Below are positions 8,300 to 16,580 of a stretch of 36,510 bases of DNA, in pieces. The notes beneath the pieces were generated by a model that was not told the origin of the DNA, searched no databases, and saw only the letters and a list, made by a program, of their open reading frames with translations. Position numbers and translations under genes: made by a program. Source of the DNA: a bacterium (GTDB lineage Bacteria; SM23-31). Every line of letters begins with the position of its first letter. Position 1 is the first letter of the stretch. Location of the stretch: NCBI GenBank assembly GCA_028278455.1, contig JANQEH010000266.1, positions 1 through 36,510 on the forward strand, given 5' to 3'.

Positions 8300-8973
8300 A
8301 AGAAGCGATCATTTCGTGGAAAACCGGGCTCTATGAGAGCGGGAATTATCGGGAAGAGGATATCGATGAGCTCGAGTCCCACCTAAGTGAGGATATCTCG
8401 AACCTTGTCGAGAATAACAAACTGAGCGATGAAGATGCATTCACCCTTGCTGTCCACCGGATCGGCGGGAAAAAAGAGCTTGATATGGAATTCAGGAAAG
8501 TTAATAAGGCTTTTGTCTGGAAAAAGCGGTTTTTGCTTATTTTGGGGGCGTATCTTTTTACACATTTTATTTACATATTCAATATATATTTCACAATGGT
8601 CTTTAGGATAGGTAGCTATTTAAATATAGTTAGTACTCTATATATTACAGGTAGCATATTTCTGATATCAATAATGATTTTAATTATTTCATCAGCAAAG
8701 ATAAAAATACGTTTTCTTGAAATGCTTGACAAAATTATAAAAAGCAGATTTATTATATATGCTGGTTTTGTTCTAATGCTTTTACTTTCCGGATTTTGTC
8801 TCATTGGTACTATCATATTCTTCTTTGAAACAAGATTAAACGATTTGGATACAAGTTCTATTTATAGTTTCTTTCATTACATCTGGATTGGTGTTCTGAG
8901 TGCAGTATATTGTAAAATATATTATTCTGTACATTTAACACGGCAGAAAAAACAGGCTAGAGTTTTAGCATAA
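8287..8973 (+). CDS. PadR-partner membrane protein with permease-prefix domain
   Basis: The 228-residue protein starts at ATG 8287, with GGGGAGA at 8274-8280, inside the end of the PadR gene. Residues 1-80 form a soluble acidic helical region (DELESHLSEDISNLV and DEDAFTLAVHRIGG) that matches the HAAS or 'permease prefix domain 1' found before ABC permeases encoded next to PadR genes. After it come four hydrophobic segments, near residues 82-105, 112-135, 152-180 and 193-212, and a basic tail. No FtsX-like permease domain follows, so this is the short stand-alone form. A sensor or adaptor for PadR-controlled envelope stress is inference. No terminator is visible after it. Confidence 0.8.
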   Translation: MFELKEAIISWKTGLYESGNYREEDIDELESHLSEDISNLVENNKLSDEDAFTLAVHRIGGKKELDMEFRKVNKAFVWKKRFLLILGAYLFTHFIYIFNIYFTMVFRIGSYLNIVSTLYITGSIFLISIMILIISSAKIKIRFLEMLDKIIKSRFIIYAGFVLMLLLSGFCLIGTIIFFFETRLNDLDTSSIYSFFHYIWIGVLSAVYCKIYYSVHLTRQKKQARVLA

Positions 8974-9239
8974 TACTGGATTGTTATTAAAGAAATGGAC
9001 TTATTGCAGTAACGATAAATAAGTTGTTAAATATTCTTTATTCGCTTCTCGAGATATTGCGCACCCAGCGACTTGTGGCTGGCAGTTGGATTCAGTTCTA
9101 AACACAGCAGGACTATATTCTTTAACCAGTTAATACCCCATCCCTTTCCAAAAACGTAACCAAGCGAACCTCTCTGCACCTTTATTTGTTATTTTAATAC
9201 CTGATATATCTGCATTTTCCTGACCGGTGATAATTAATC
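8974..9239. other. Intergenic stretch before the efflux promoter
   Basis: Apart from the DUF488-like fragment on the minus strand (9027-9179), this stretch has no gene, no stable hairpin and no repeat that I can see. The transcript of the PadR pair has no obvious intrinsic terminator in it. Confidence 0.45.
9027..9179 (-). pseudogene. DUF488 C-terminal remnant
   Basis: Read on the minus strand, about 50 codons end at TAA 9029-9027 and contain NIVLLCLELNPTASHKSLGA, which lines up with SIALLCFEPDPNACHRSLVG of the intact DUF488 gene at 15885-16370. The family's CHR core has become SHK and the N-terminal two thirds are absent. The only possible start is GTG near 9179, with a stop ten bases further upstream. 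DNA similarity to the intact gene is also visible (CGAC..GTG and AAACACAGCAG shared). It sits just left of the efflux promoter, as the intact copy sits just right of the cassette. A diverged paralogue fragment is likely. Confidence 0.55.
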
Positions 9240-9268
9240 TTGGAAAAACAGGAACTTTTTCTTATATT
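9240..9268 (+). promoter_or_regulatory. Promoter of the TetR-RND efflux operon
   Basis: TTGGAA (9240-9245) and TATATT (9263-9268) lie 17 bases apart. The -10 box abuts a tandem operator, so transcription would start inside the repressor sites. The -10 hexamer is the same as in the PadR promoter. Confidence 0.6.
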
Positions 9269-9302
9269 CAAACGTATGTTTTAATCAAACGTTTGTTTTA
9301 AT
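9269..9302. promoter_or_regulatory. Tandem 17-bp operator, likely bound by the TetR protein
   Basis: CAAACGTATGTTTTAAT (9269-9285) is followed directly by CAAACGTTTGTTTTAAT (9286-9302), identical but for one base. Each carries a CAAACG..TG dyad, and the second is a perfect palindrome CAAACGTTTG. Placement just after the -10 box is typical for TetR-family auto-repression. The 17-bp period puts the two sites about one and a half helical turns apart. Confidence 0.75.
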
Positions 9303-9344
9303 TTCTAATTCCGGCCTTGATTCCGGTCGAAAAGTGAGAATTAA

Positions 9345-9989
9345 ATGGAAGAACAAAAAACCAAAGAAAGGCTTCTCGATGTTGCTGAGAAACTTTTTTT
9401 CGAGAAAGGTATCGGAGCGACTTCACTGAGGAGTATTATCGCAGCAGCTGGAACCAATCTTGCATCCGTACATTACCATTTCGGATCCAAGGATGCTCTG
9501 ATCAAGGCTGTTTTCGAAAGAAAGATCAAACCGGTTGTGGAGGAAAAAACAAAGAACCTTGAATTGCTCGAATACCGGAATATACCACCTTCCCTTGAAG
9601 AGATTTTATCAGGTTTTCTAAAACCGATGCTCGTTTTCAGGTTAGGCAAGCATAAAAGCAAATTTCCTATGAAAATGTTCAGTAAGATTCAGGCAGAATC
9701 AGAAGAACTAAGGATGGCGGTGCTCAGGAATTTTGAGGAAACAGATACCCGCTATATTAAGCTATTTAAGAATGCTCTGCCCCATTTGCCTGAAAATGAA
9801 TTGTTCTGGAGATTCAGATTTATGGTGGGTGCCGTCTTTATGAGCGGAAATCCCCTGCCGGATTTCGAGATATTCAAAAAATATTCAGGACAAAAACCGG
9901 ATGTTGATGTAATTATGAAACAATTGATCCCGTTTATCGCAGCAGGAATGCGTGCTCCGGGATCAAAGACAGAAAAAACGGAGAAATAG
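9345..9989 (+). CDS. TetR/AcrR-family regulator of the efflux operon
   Basis: The 214-residue protein has the family N-terminal HTH at residues ~5-52: ERLLDVAEKLFFEKGIGATS, then SIIAAAGTNLASVHYHFGSK. The rest is an all-helical ligand and dimer domain that I cannot match to a named subfamily. It is the first gene of the efflux operon and its stop lies one base before the OMF gene's ATG. It should repress its own operon by binding the tandem repeats at 9269-9302 and let go when a pump substrate binds. The ligand is unknown. The SD is weak (GTGAGA). The HTH spacing and length leave little doubt about the family. Confidence 0.93.
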   Translation: MEEQKTKERLLDVAEKLFFEKGIGATSLRSIIAAAGTNLASVHYHFGSKDALIKAVFERKIKPVVEEKTKNLELLEYRNIPPSLEEILSGFLKPMLVFRLGKHKSKFPMKMFSKIQAESEELRMAVLRNFEETDTRYIKLFKNALPHLPENELFWRFRFMVGAVFMSGNPLPDFEIFKKYSGQKPDVDVIMKQLIPFIAAGMRAPGSKTEKTEK

Positions 9990-9990
9990 T

Positions 9991-11439
9991 ATGTTAAAAA
10001 GATTTTTATTGTTTTTCATGGCCCTGTTTCTAACATCCTGCGCATCAGCGCCAAAGAAGCAGGATATTCAGAAGGTCATGACAGTCCCCGATAAATGGAC
10101 TAACAGCTTCACCTCAAAAACTGATCCCGATTCGCTCTGGTGGAAGGAATTCAATGACAAAAATCTCGAGAAGATTCTCGATGAAGCGCTATTGAACAAT
10201 CAGGGTCTGCATATATCAGCAATTAATGTTCTTGCGGCTGCCGCTCAGGCAAAGATTGCGGGAGCTCCTGTTCTGCCGGATATCTCCGCCAGTTTTGACA
10301 GTCGGCGGAATAAGCAGAATTTCATCGGTTTTCCGATTCCCGGCAGCGAAGGACAAGTCCTAAGCACAACCAATACCTCTTATGGTGTATCACTTAATCT
10401 GAACTGGGAACTGGACCTCTGGAGAAAACTTTCTTCAACGGAGGCTGCTGCCCTAGCTACAGTACAGGCCGCTGAAGCAGATTACAAAGGCGCCCGGCTT
10501 TCTCTTGCTGCGCAGGTCTGCAAGGCCTGGTTCGCCGCGATCGAAGCCAAGCGCCAGATGCAGCTTTCGGAAGCTACACTTGAGAATTTACGTTTATCGA
10601 ATGAACAGGTCAGAACAAGGTATGAGCGGGGTTTAAGAAGTTCACTCGATTACCGGATGTCGTTATCGAATCTCTCGATGACAGAATCCACCCTGACATT
10701 GAGAAAGATCCAGTATGAAAACTCTGTTCGACAGCTCGAGCTTTTACTCGGGAGATATCCTTCAGCCTCACTTGAGATCAGCGAAATACTTCCTGAGTTG
10801 ACAATAGGTGTTCCGGCGGGACTCCCTTCGGAGGTTATTACCAGGCGCCCGGACCTGATCGCGGCGGAAAGGACTCTTGCATCTGCAAAATCGGGTATAA
10901 CCAGCGCAAGGGGAGATCTGTTCCCCAAATTGAGTCTGACGGCATCAACAGGTACATCCACAAAAGAGTTGAAGGAACTTATCAACGGTGATTTCAGCAT
11001 CTGGAGTCTCGGAGGCAACATCCTGCAGCCCATCTTCCAGCGTGGAAGGCTCCGGGCGGCACTGGACGCAGCTAAATTATCTGCTGATATCGCTCTTGAG
11101 CAGTACGTCCAGTCAGTCCTTACTGCATTTTCTGAAGTTGAAAGCTCACTGGCAAGCGAAAAATATCTCGGTGAAAGAGAAGTCTCGATCAGGGCAGCCA
11201 CAGAGCAGTCAATTGCAGCGCGCACCCTGGCTGAAGAACAATATTCCAGTGGTCTGAGTGATTTTATTACTATGCTTGAAGCACAAAGATCGGCATATGA
11301 TAATGAGAGCCAGCTTCTGACCATCCTGAGAGAAAGACTTGACGCCCGGATCGATCTTTACCTGGCGATTGGGGGTAGTTTTGATTATGAACCTGAAAAA
11401 AAAGAAAACAATACTAATGGAGAATTCAATAATGAATAG
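9991..11439 (+). CDS. Outer-membrane efflux lipoprotein (TolC/NodT family)
   Basis: The 482-residue protein starts at ATG 9991, preceded by CGGAGA. It has a lipoprotein signal peptide with lipobox LTSC, so Cys19 is the lipidated residue. The N-terminal mature part has the NodT-type stretch DPDSLWWKEFNDKNLEKIL. Two repeated alpha-helical coiled-coil halves follow, with the family patterns LNWELDLWRK, TRRPDLIAAERTLASA and SEVESSLAS. It forms the trimeric outer-membrane and periplasmic channel of the RND pump. Its end overlaps the MFP gene by 8 bases. The family assignment is firm; the transported compounds are not known. Confidence 0.94.
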   Translation: MLKRFLLFFMALFLTSCASAPKKQDIQKVMTVPDKWTNSFTSKTDPDSLWWKEFNDKNLEKILDEALLNNQGLHISAINVLAAAAQAKIAGAPVLPDISASFDSRRNKQNFIGFPIPGSEGQVLSTTNTSYGVSLNLNWELDLWRKLSSTEAAALATVQAAEADYKGARLSLAAQVCKAWFAAIEAKRQMQLSEATLENLRLSNEQVRTRYERGLRSSLDYRMSLSNLSMTESTLTLRKIQYENSVRQLELLLGRYPSASLEISEILPELTIGVPAGLPSEVITRRPDLIAAERTLASAKSGITSARGDLFPKLSLTASTGTSTKELKELINGDFSIWSLGGNILQPIFQRGRLRAALDAAKLSADIALEQYVQSVLTAFSEVESSLASEKYLGEREVSIRAATEQSIAARTLAEEQYSSGLSDFITMLEAQRSAYDNESQLLTILRERLDARIDLYLAIGGSFDYEPEKKENNTNGEFNNE

Positions 11440-12634
11440 AATAGTGAAGATACTTCTTCCAGTTGCAGTTGTACTGGTAAGTACTGTGATAGCCATGGTA
11501 ATAATTAAATCAAAACCAGAGGTCGATGTATCACCTGTCAGGGTAACGCCTCAGCTTGTAAGGGTGATCGAAGTAGAGAAAAAACCGGTACGGATCAATG
11601 TATATACCCAGGGTAATGTTGTACCGCGTACCGAAACATCCCTTGTTGCAGAAGTATCAGGGAAGGTTGATTCAATTTCCCCTGCTTTTGTATCGGGCGG
11701 ATTCTTCAACAAAGGTGATGTTCTGGTAAAGATCGATGAAAAAGATTACAGGCTTATGGTTACCCAGGCCAGGCTTCAGGTTGCACAGGCTGAACTGAGC
11801 CTTAAGATCGAAGAACAGGAATCTGAGATTGCCATAAAAGAATGGAAAAGGCTGAATAATACTTCTCCTCCTTCCCTTGTTGCAAGGGAACCTCAGCTGA
11901 AAGAAGCCAGAGCTGCACTTGAATCGGCAAAAGCATCTCTCCAACAGGCTGAGATAAACCTTGAAAGAACCAATATCAGGGCACCTTATACAGGGAGGGT
12001 CAGAAGTAAGTCCGTGGATATCGGACAATTTGTATCTCCCGGTATGACGCTTGCCAATATTTACGCTGTTGACTTTGCCGAGATCCGCTTACCTTTACCC
12101 GATGAAGAACTCGCATTCCTTGATATACCTGAAGACTTTCGCAGCCTCCAGACCTATTCCAGCGGTCCGAAGATTACACTTAAAGCTGAATTTGCAGGTA
12201 AGATGAATGAATGGACTGGTTATTTGACACGAATCGAAGGCGAAGTGGATTCCCGGAGCAGAATGGTCTACGTTGTTGCCCGTGTTGAGGATCCGTACAG
12301 TATGAAGTCAGACAACAGCTACAGGCCTCTTATAGTCGGGATGTTCGTTCATGCCGAGATCGAAGGCAGGCTGCTTGATGATGTAGTTGTTGTTCCGAGG
12401 ACTGCTATCAGGGATAATAATAATGTTCTCATTGTAGACAGTGAAAAGAAAATGTGGTTCAGGGAAGTAACCATATTAAAACTGGATCCTGAACAAGCTT
12501 TTATCAGAACCGGACTGAATAATGGTGATTTGATTTGCATATCTGCTTTAAACGCGGTTGTCGACGGTATGCCTGTAACTGTTTACGACGATTCTGAAGA
12601 TAACGGAGATACCGGTGAAGGAGGTGTCAGATAA
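11432..12634 (+). CDS. RND efflux periplasmic adaptor (membrane fusion protein)
   Basis: I chose ATG 11432, with GGAGA eight bases upstream, over ATGs further inside the OMF gene. The 400-residue protein has one N-terminal membrane anchor (ILLPVAVVLVSTVIAMVII). A barrel-sandwich/lipoyl half follows (VAEVSGKVDSI), then a short coiled-coil hairpin at ~100-180 (RLQVAQAELSLKIEEQESE), the returning half RTNIRAPYTGRVRSKSVDIG, a beta-barrel and the membrane-proximal domain (VVVPRTAIRDNNNVLIVD). This is the HlyD/AcrA adaptor layout. There is no Cys lipobox, so it stays anchored by its helix. It joins the OMF and RND subunits. The stop shares one base with the RND start (TAATG), so translation is coupled. 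Confidence 0.94.
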   Translation: MNRIVKILLPVAVVLVSTVIAMVIIKSKPEVDVSPVRVTPQLVRVIEVEKKPVRINVYTQGNVVPRTETSLVAEVSGKVDSISPAFVSGGFFNKGDVLVKIDEKDYRLMVTQARLQVAQAELSLKIEEQESEIAIKEWKRLNNTSPPSLVAREPQLKEARAALESAKASLQQAEINLERTNIRAPYTGRVRSKSVDIGQFVSPGMTLANIYAVDFAEIRLPLPDEELAFLDIPEDFRSLQTYSSGPKITLKAEFAGKMNEWTGYLTRIEGEVDSRSRMVYVVARVEDPYSMKSDNSYRPLIVGMFVHAEIEGRLLDDVVVVPRTAIRDNNNVLIVDSEKKMWFREVTILKLDPEQAFIRTGLNNGDLICISALNAVVDGMPVTVYDDSEDNGDTGEGGVR

Positions 12635-15600
12635 TGAATAGGGCCATTGATTGGTTTGTTGATAATAAAGTTGCTGCCAACCTCTTGATGTTTATTGTCT
12701 TCGCTGCTGGATTCCTCACAGTAGGACAGATAAAGACAGAGGTATTTCCCGAATTTTCTACCGATACTATTACCGTTTCTGTAAGTTACCTCGGTGCTGC
12801 CCCGGAGGAAGTTGAGGAAGGGGTATGCGTAAAGATAGAAGAGGCGATCCAGGACCTCGAAGGCATTAAGAAAATGACATCTACGGCTTCCGAAGGCATG
12901 GGAACAGTTACAGTAGAAGTTCTTGAGGATTACGAAACAAGAAAACTCCTTGACGACGTCAAAACCAGGGTTGATGCCATATCTACATTCCCGAATGAGA
13001 CAGAGAAACCGGTTATAAATGAGATCCTCAGCAGGAGACAGGTTATAAATGTTGCGGTTTCAGGCAACACGGATGAAAGAAGCCTGAAGGCTTTCGCAGA
13101 ACGGGTAAGAGACGAGATCCTGGATCTTCCCGATGTCAGCCAGGTAGAGCTATCTGCTGCGAGGGATTATGAGATCTCGATTGAAGTATCTGAAGATGCT
13201 CTGAGAAGATATGATATGACATTCAGTGAAGTCGCCCAGGCTTTAAGATTGTCTTCACTCGATCTCCCCGGTGGCACTATAAAAACAAGCAGCGGAGAAT
13301 TATCCATTCGCACCAAAGGGCAGACTTACAGAGGATTGGAATATGAGAACCTTATAATCAGATCTCTCCCGGACGGTACCAGGTTGAAGTTGGGTGATGT
13401 GGCGGAAGTGATTGACGGTTTTGCCGAGACAGATCAATCCGCCAGATTTAACGGTCTTCCAACAATATTGGTACAGGTATTCAGGGTTGGTGATGAAAAC
13501 GTTCTGACGGTTGCCAACGCAGTGAAGAATTACATTGCTGATTCTCAGCAAAAACTTCCCGAAGGAGTAAGCCTTACAGCCTGGCAGGATGATTCACTGG
13601 TTTTTAATGACAGGCTCTCACTTCTATTAAGAAACGGCAGGACCGGATTTATCCTGGTTTTCCTGGCTTTAGCATTGTTCCTCAGAATGAAACTTGCTAT
13701 TTGGGTAACAGCCGGTATGATCATGTCTTTTTTCGGTACTTTCTGGATAATGCCAATATTTGATGTTTCAATTAATATGATAACAATGTTCGCCTTCATC
13801 CTTGTTCTTGGTATTGTAGTGGATGATGCTATCATAGTCGGCGAAAATATCTATTCTCATCTTGAAAAGGGAAAAAGTGGTAAGGAAGCTGCAAAACTGG
13901 GGGCCAAAGAAGTCGGTATACCCGTAACTTTTGCTATTCTGACAACAGTTGCCGCTTTCTCTCCTCTCCTTATGGTGCCAGGATTTATGGGAAAGATAAT
14001 GGGATTCGTTCCTATAATAGTCATATCAACCCTGCTGTTTTCTCTTTTCGAGTCACTATGGATCCTTCCAACTCATTTATCACATATAAAACCTGAAAGC
14101 AAGAACATTAGTAAAAGAGGTATTACTAAAATTTATAAGATATTCCAGAAAGGTTTTCACGATAAACTCGAAGAAATAACAAAGGTTTATTACAGAAAGA
14201 CCATAGTTCTTGCTCTGAAATGGAGATATCTAACTGTTTCTATAGCTGTAGGAATCCTGATACTTACCCTCAGTCTTGTTGCAGGAGGCAGGCTTAAATT
14301 TGTCTTCATGCCTGATGTTGAGGCGGACAATGTAACAGCTCTCCTAACACTTCCTCAGGGGACTACTATTGAGAAAACGACTGAAATCATGAAAAGACTG
14401 GAGGAGAGTTCTGGTATATTGGCCGAAGAATATGCGCAGAATAGTGAAAATCCCATCACCCACGTATTGACTTCGATAGGAGAGCAGCCGTCTCTGGCCA
14501 GAGGTCCGGGGGCAACAAATTCCGGCAGTTCCGGAAACAACCCGCATTTAGGGGAAGTCAATCTTCAGCTTGTCTCAAGTGAGGTCAGGACTGTCACAAG
14601 TATGGAAATAGCATCCAGGTGGCGGGAGCTCACAGGAGACGTTCCTGAAGCAGAAGAACTGGTATTCTCTTCTTCTTTATTCTCTGCAGGTGATCCGGTA
14701 AACATACAATTGGCAGGTACAGATTATGAAGTTTTACTGATGGCAACGGAGGAATTGAAATCAAAGATCTCCGAATATGCAGGTGTATTTGATATATCCG
14801 ATTCATATCGTGAAGGGAAGAACGAGGTTAAACTATATGTAAAACCTGAAGCCGAGGCTTTAGGCATATCACTTTCAACACTTGCCCAACAGGTAAGACA
14901 GGCTTTTTATGGTGAAGAGGTCCAGAGAATTCAGAGAGGACGTGATGATATAAAAGTTATGGTACGATACCCTGAAGAGCAGAGAAGGTCTCTGGGGGAT
15001 CTGGAAAATATGAGAATACGCCTTCAGGACGGAGGTGAAGTCCCATTTAATGTTGCAGCAGAATTCAAGTCCGGATTAGGATTCTCGTCAATATCCCGGA
15101 CTGATCGCAAAAGAACTGTAAGTGTTACTGCAGATGTTGATCTGAGTATATCAAACTCAAACGAAATTATAGATGATATTACCAGCAATGTAATGCCCGG
15201 TTTACTAAAAAAGTATCAGGGAATCAGCTATTCTCTTGAAGGAGAGCAGTACGAACAAGCTCAGTCTCTAGAGGGATTGGGAAAGGGTTTCATGATCGCT
15301 CTCTTAATTATCTATATTCTTTTGGCAATACCATTCCAGTCCTATGTTCAGCCTTTTATAATAATGAGCGCTATTCCTTTTGGTTTAATAGGTGCAGTTT
15401 TCGGACATATGATCATGGGATTCGATCTAACTATAATCTCTGGATTTGGGATAGTTGCCCTTGCAGGTGTGGTTGTGAATGACAGTCTCGTCCTGGTTGA
15501 TTTCATTAACAGGTCGATTAAAAATTCTAAACCATTGAAGGATGCGATTGTAGAGGCAGGGATAGTCCGTTTTAGGCCGATTCTCCTGACATCTTTGACA

Positions 15601-15777
15601 ACTTTTGCCGGATTAACACCTCTGATCCTTGAGAAAAGCATGCAGGCTAAGTTTTTAATCCCAATGGGAATTTCGCTTGCTTTTGGTGTGTTATTTGCAA
15701 CTTTGATCACACTTATTTTAGTTCCGGCATTTTATCATATTCTTGAAGATATTAAAGGATTTGTAGCGAGGGTATAG
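12634..15777 (+). CDS. RND-family efflux permease (AcrB-like)
   Basis: The 1,047-residue length, twelve membrane segments and two large periplasmic loops are standard for RND exporters. The first loop begins after TM1 (VFPEFSTDTITVSVSYLGAA). The TM4 proton-relay pair is Asp397-Asp398 in GIVVDDAIIVGENI. The TM10 equivalent reads AGVVVNDSLVLVDF, where AcrB has its essential Lys940. This protein has a hydrophobic residue there, so its proton relay differs from AcrB. The second half ends at LVPAFYHILEDIKG. It has GGAGG upstream and follows the adaptor in a TetR-led operon, so drug, bile-salt or lipid export is likely. I would place it in the broad HAE-type group but cannot name the substrate. Confidence 0.94.
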   Translation: MNRAIDWFVDNKVAANLLMFIVFAAGFLTVGQIKTEVFPEFSTDTITVSVSYLGAAPEEVEEGVCVKIEEAIQDLEGIKKMTSTASEGMGTVTVEVLEDYETRKLLDDVKTRVDAISTFPNETEKPVINEILSRRQVINVAVSGNTDERSLKAFAERVRDEILDLPDVSQVELSAARDYEISIEVSEDALRRYDMTFSEVAQALRLSSLDLPGGTIKTSSGELSIRTKGQTYRGLEYENLIIRSLPDGTRLKLGDVAEVIDGFAETDQSARFNGLPTILVQVFRVGDENVLTVANAVKNYIADSQQKLPEGVSLTAWQDDSLVFNDRLSLLLRNGRTGFILVFLALALFLRMKLAIWVTAGMIMSFFGTFWIMPIFDVSINMITMFAFILVLGIVVDDAIIVGENIYSHLEKGKSGKEAAKLGAKEVGIPVTFAILTTVAAFSPLLMVPGFMGKIMGFVPIIVISTLLFSLFESLWILPTHLSHIKPESKNISKRGITKIYKIFQKGFHDKLEEITKVYYRKTIVLALKWRYLTVSIAVGILILTLSLVAGGRLKFVFMPDVEADNVTALLTLPQGTTIEKTTEIMKRLEESSGILAEEYAQNSENPITHVLTSIGEQPSLARGPGATNSGSSGNNPHLGEVNLQLVSSEVRTVTSMEIASRWRELTGDVPEAEELVFSSSLFSAGDPVNIQLAGTDYEVLLMATEELKSKISEYAGVFDISDSYREGKNEVKLYVKPEAEALGISLSTLAQQVRQAFYGEEVQRIQRGRDDIKVMVRYPEEQRRSLGDLENMRIRLQDGGEVPFNVAAEFKSGLGFSSISRTDRKRTVSVTADVDLSISNSNEIIDDITSNVMPGLLKKYQGISYSLEGEQYEQAQSLEGLGKGFMIALLIIYILLAIPFQSYVQPFIIMSAIPFGLIGAVFGHMIMGFDLTIISGFGIVALAGVVVNDSLVLVDFINRSIKNSKPLKDAIVEAGIVRFRPILLTSLTTFAGLTPLILEKSMQAKFLIPMGISLAFGVLFATLITLILVPAFYHILEDIKGFVARV

Positions 15778-15817
15778 TAAAATTTCATCCTGATTTCACA
15801 TCGAACTTTTCAGATTC

Positions 15818-15854
15818 AAAAAGGGGTATACGTATTTTGCGTATATCCCTTTTT
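15818..15854. terminator. Bidirectional terminator between RND and DUF488 genes
   Basis: A stem of AAAAAGGGGTATACG (15818-15832) with CGTATATCCCTTTTT (15840-15854) has one mismatch and a 7-base loop. A- and T-rich flanks make it work in both directions for the convergent genes on either side. Confidence 0.85.
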
Positions 15855-15884
15855 CTACATATATTCGATGTTTTGCAATAATAT

Positions 15885-16370
15885 TCATAGGTGAGAAACC
15901 GAATCAGATTTCAACACGTCCTTAATATGTGGTCCGACCAACGACCTGTGACACGCATTTGGATCAGGCTCGAAACACAGCAGAGCAATACTCTCTGCCT
16001 CCTGACCGACCGCCTCAATGAAATGATCAGGATCGAATCTAACGAGTGTTTCCTCACGATACCTGGAGGTGTATTCAGGTGAAAGCTGTTTTCTTGTTAA
16101 AGTCGTATCACCTTTTTCTTTATCAATACCATGCTGCAGCTTTAGTAATCCATCAGATGGTGATAGTTCTTTGTAGATTACGTAACCTTTTTCCATATCC
16201 TGAAGAGATTTCCTGAGCCTGCCTTTATTTGCAAAGGAATATTTCGATCCTCTAGATCCGCAGACCTTCCTGATATCGACAACTGTATCAATACTGTTCG
16301 ATTTTAAAAGATCAAAGAATTCATATTCAGTCTTCCCCATTATCCCGATAGTATATATTTTTTTAAGCAT
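15885..16370 (-). CDS. DUF488 family protein
   Basis: ATG 16370 has AGGAGA six bases before it, so I prefer it to a GTG 15 bases upstream; the product is 161 residues. Family marks are the start IYTIGIMGKTEYEFFDLL, the VVDIR strand with Arg, and IALLCFEPDPNACHRSLVG near the C-terminus, whose Cys-His-Arg is the conserved core of DUF488. The fold resembles a small nuclease or phosphatase-like domain, but function is not established and I do not assign one. It converges with the RND gene across a shared terminator. A second, broken DUF488 C-terminus lies 6.9 kb to the left at 9027-9179 in the same orientation. Confidence 0.9.
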   Translation of the reverse strand: MLKKIYTIGIMGKTEYEFFDLLKSNSIDTVVDIRKVCGSRGSKYSFANKGRLRKSLQDMEKGYVIYKELSPSDGLLKLQHGIDKEKGDTTLTRKQLSPEYTSRYREETLVRFDPDHFIEAVGQEAESIALLCFEPDPNACHRSLVGPHIKDVLKSDSVSHL

Positions 16371-16518
16371 GGTTTCTCCTGTCACATTATTATATCAAGT
16401 TGAATAAAAATATCACATTGCCGAACAAAATTCAACATTAATATGTCAGACTTAACATCAATCCATCTTCTTGAAACATAAAAATAATCTCAAGTTACGA
16501 CGGTATATGAAATAGTAA

Positions 16519-16557
16519 AAAGCGCTCACGAGCTTAAATCAATCCGGTGAGCGCTTT
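16519..16557 (-). terminator. Intrinsic terminator of the DUF4198 gene
   Basis: AAAGCGCTCAC (16519-16529) and GTGAGCGCTTT (16547-16557) form a perfect 11-bp stem. On the minus strand it is followed by a short T-run (TTTTT). It lies 24 bases after the DUF4198 stop codon, so it ends that transcript. Confidence 0.85.
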
Positions 16558-16580
16558 AAAATGAACTATTTTTTTTGATT

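Noticed and set aside
10650-11324. Long minus-strand open frame (224 codons) inside the efflux lipoprotein gene
   Set aside because: Antisense shadow of a gene with clear lipobox and family motifs; serine-rich low-information product.
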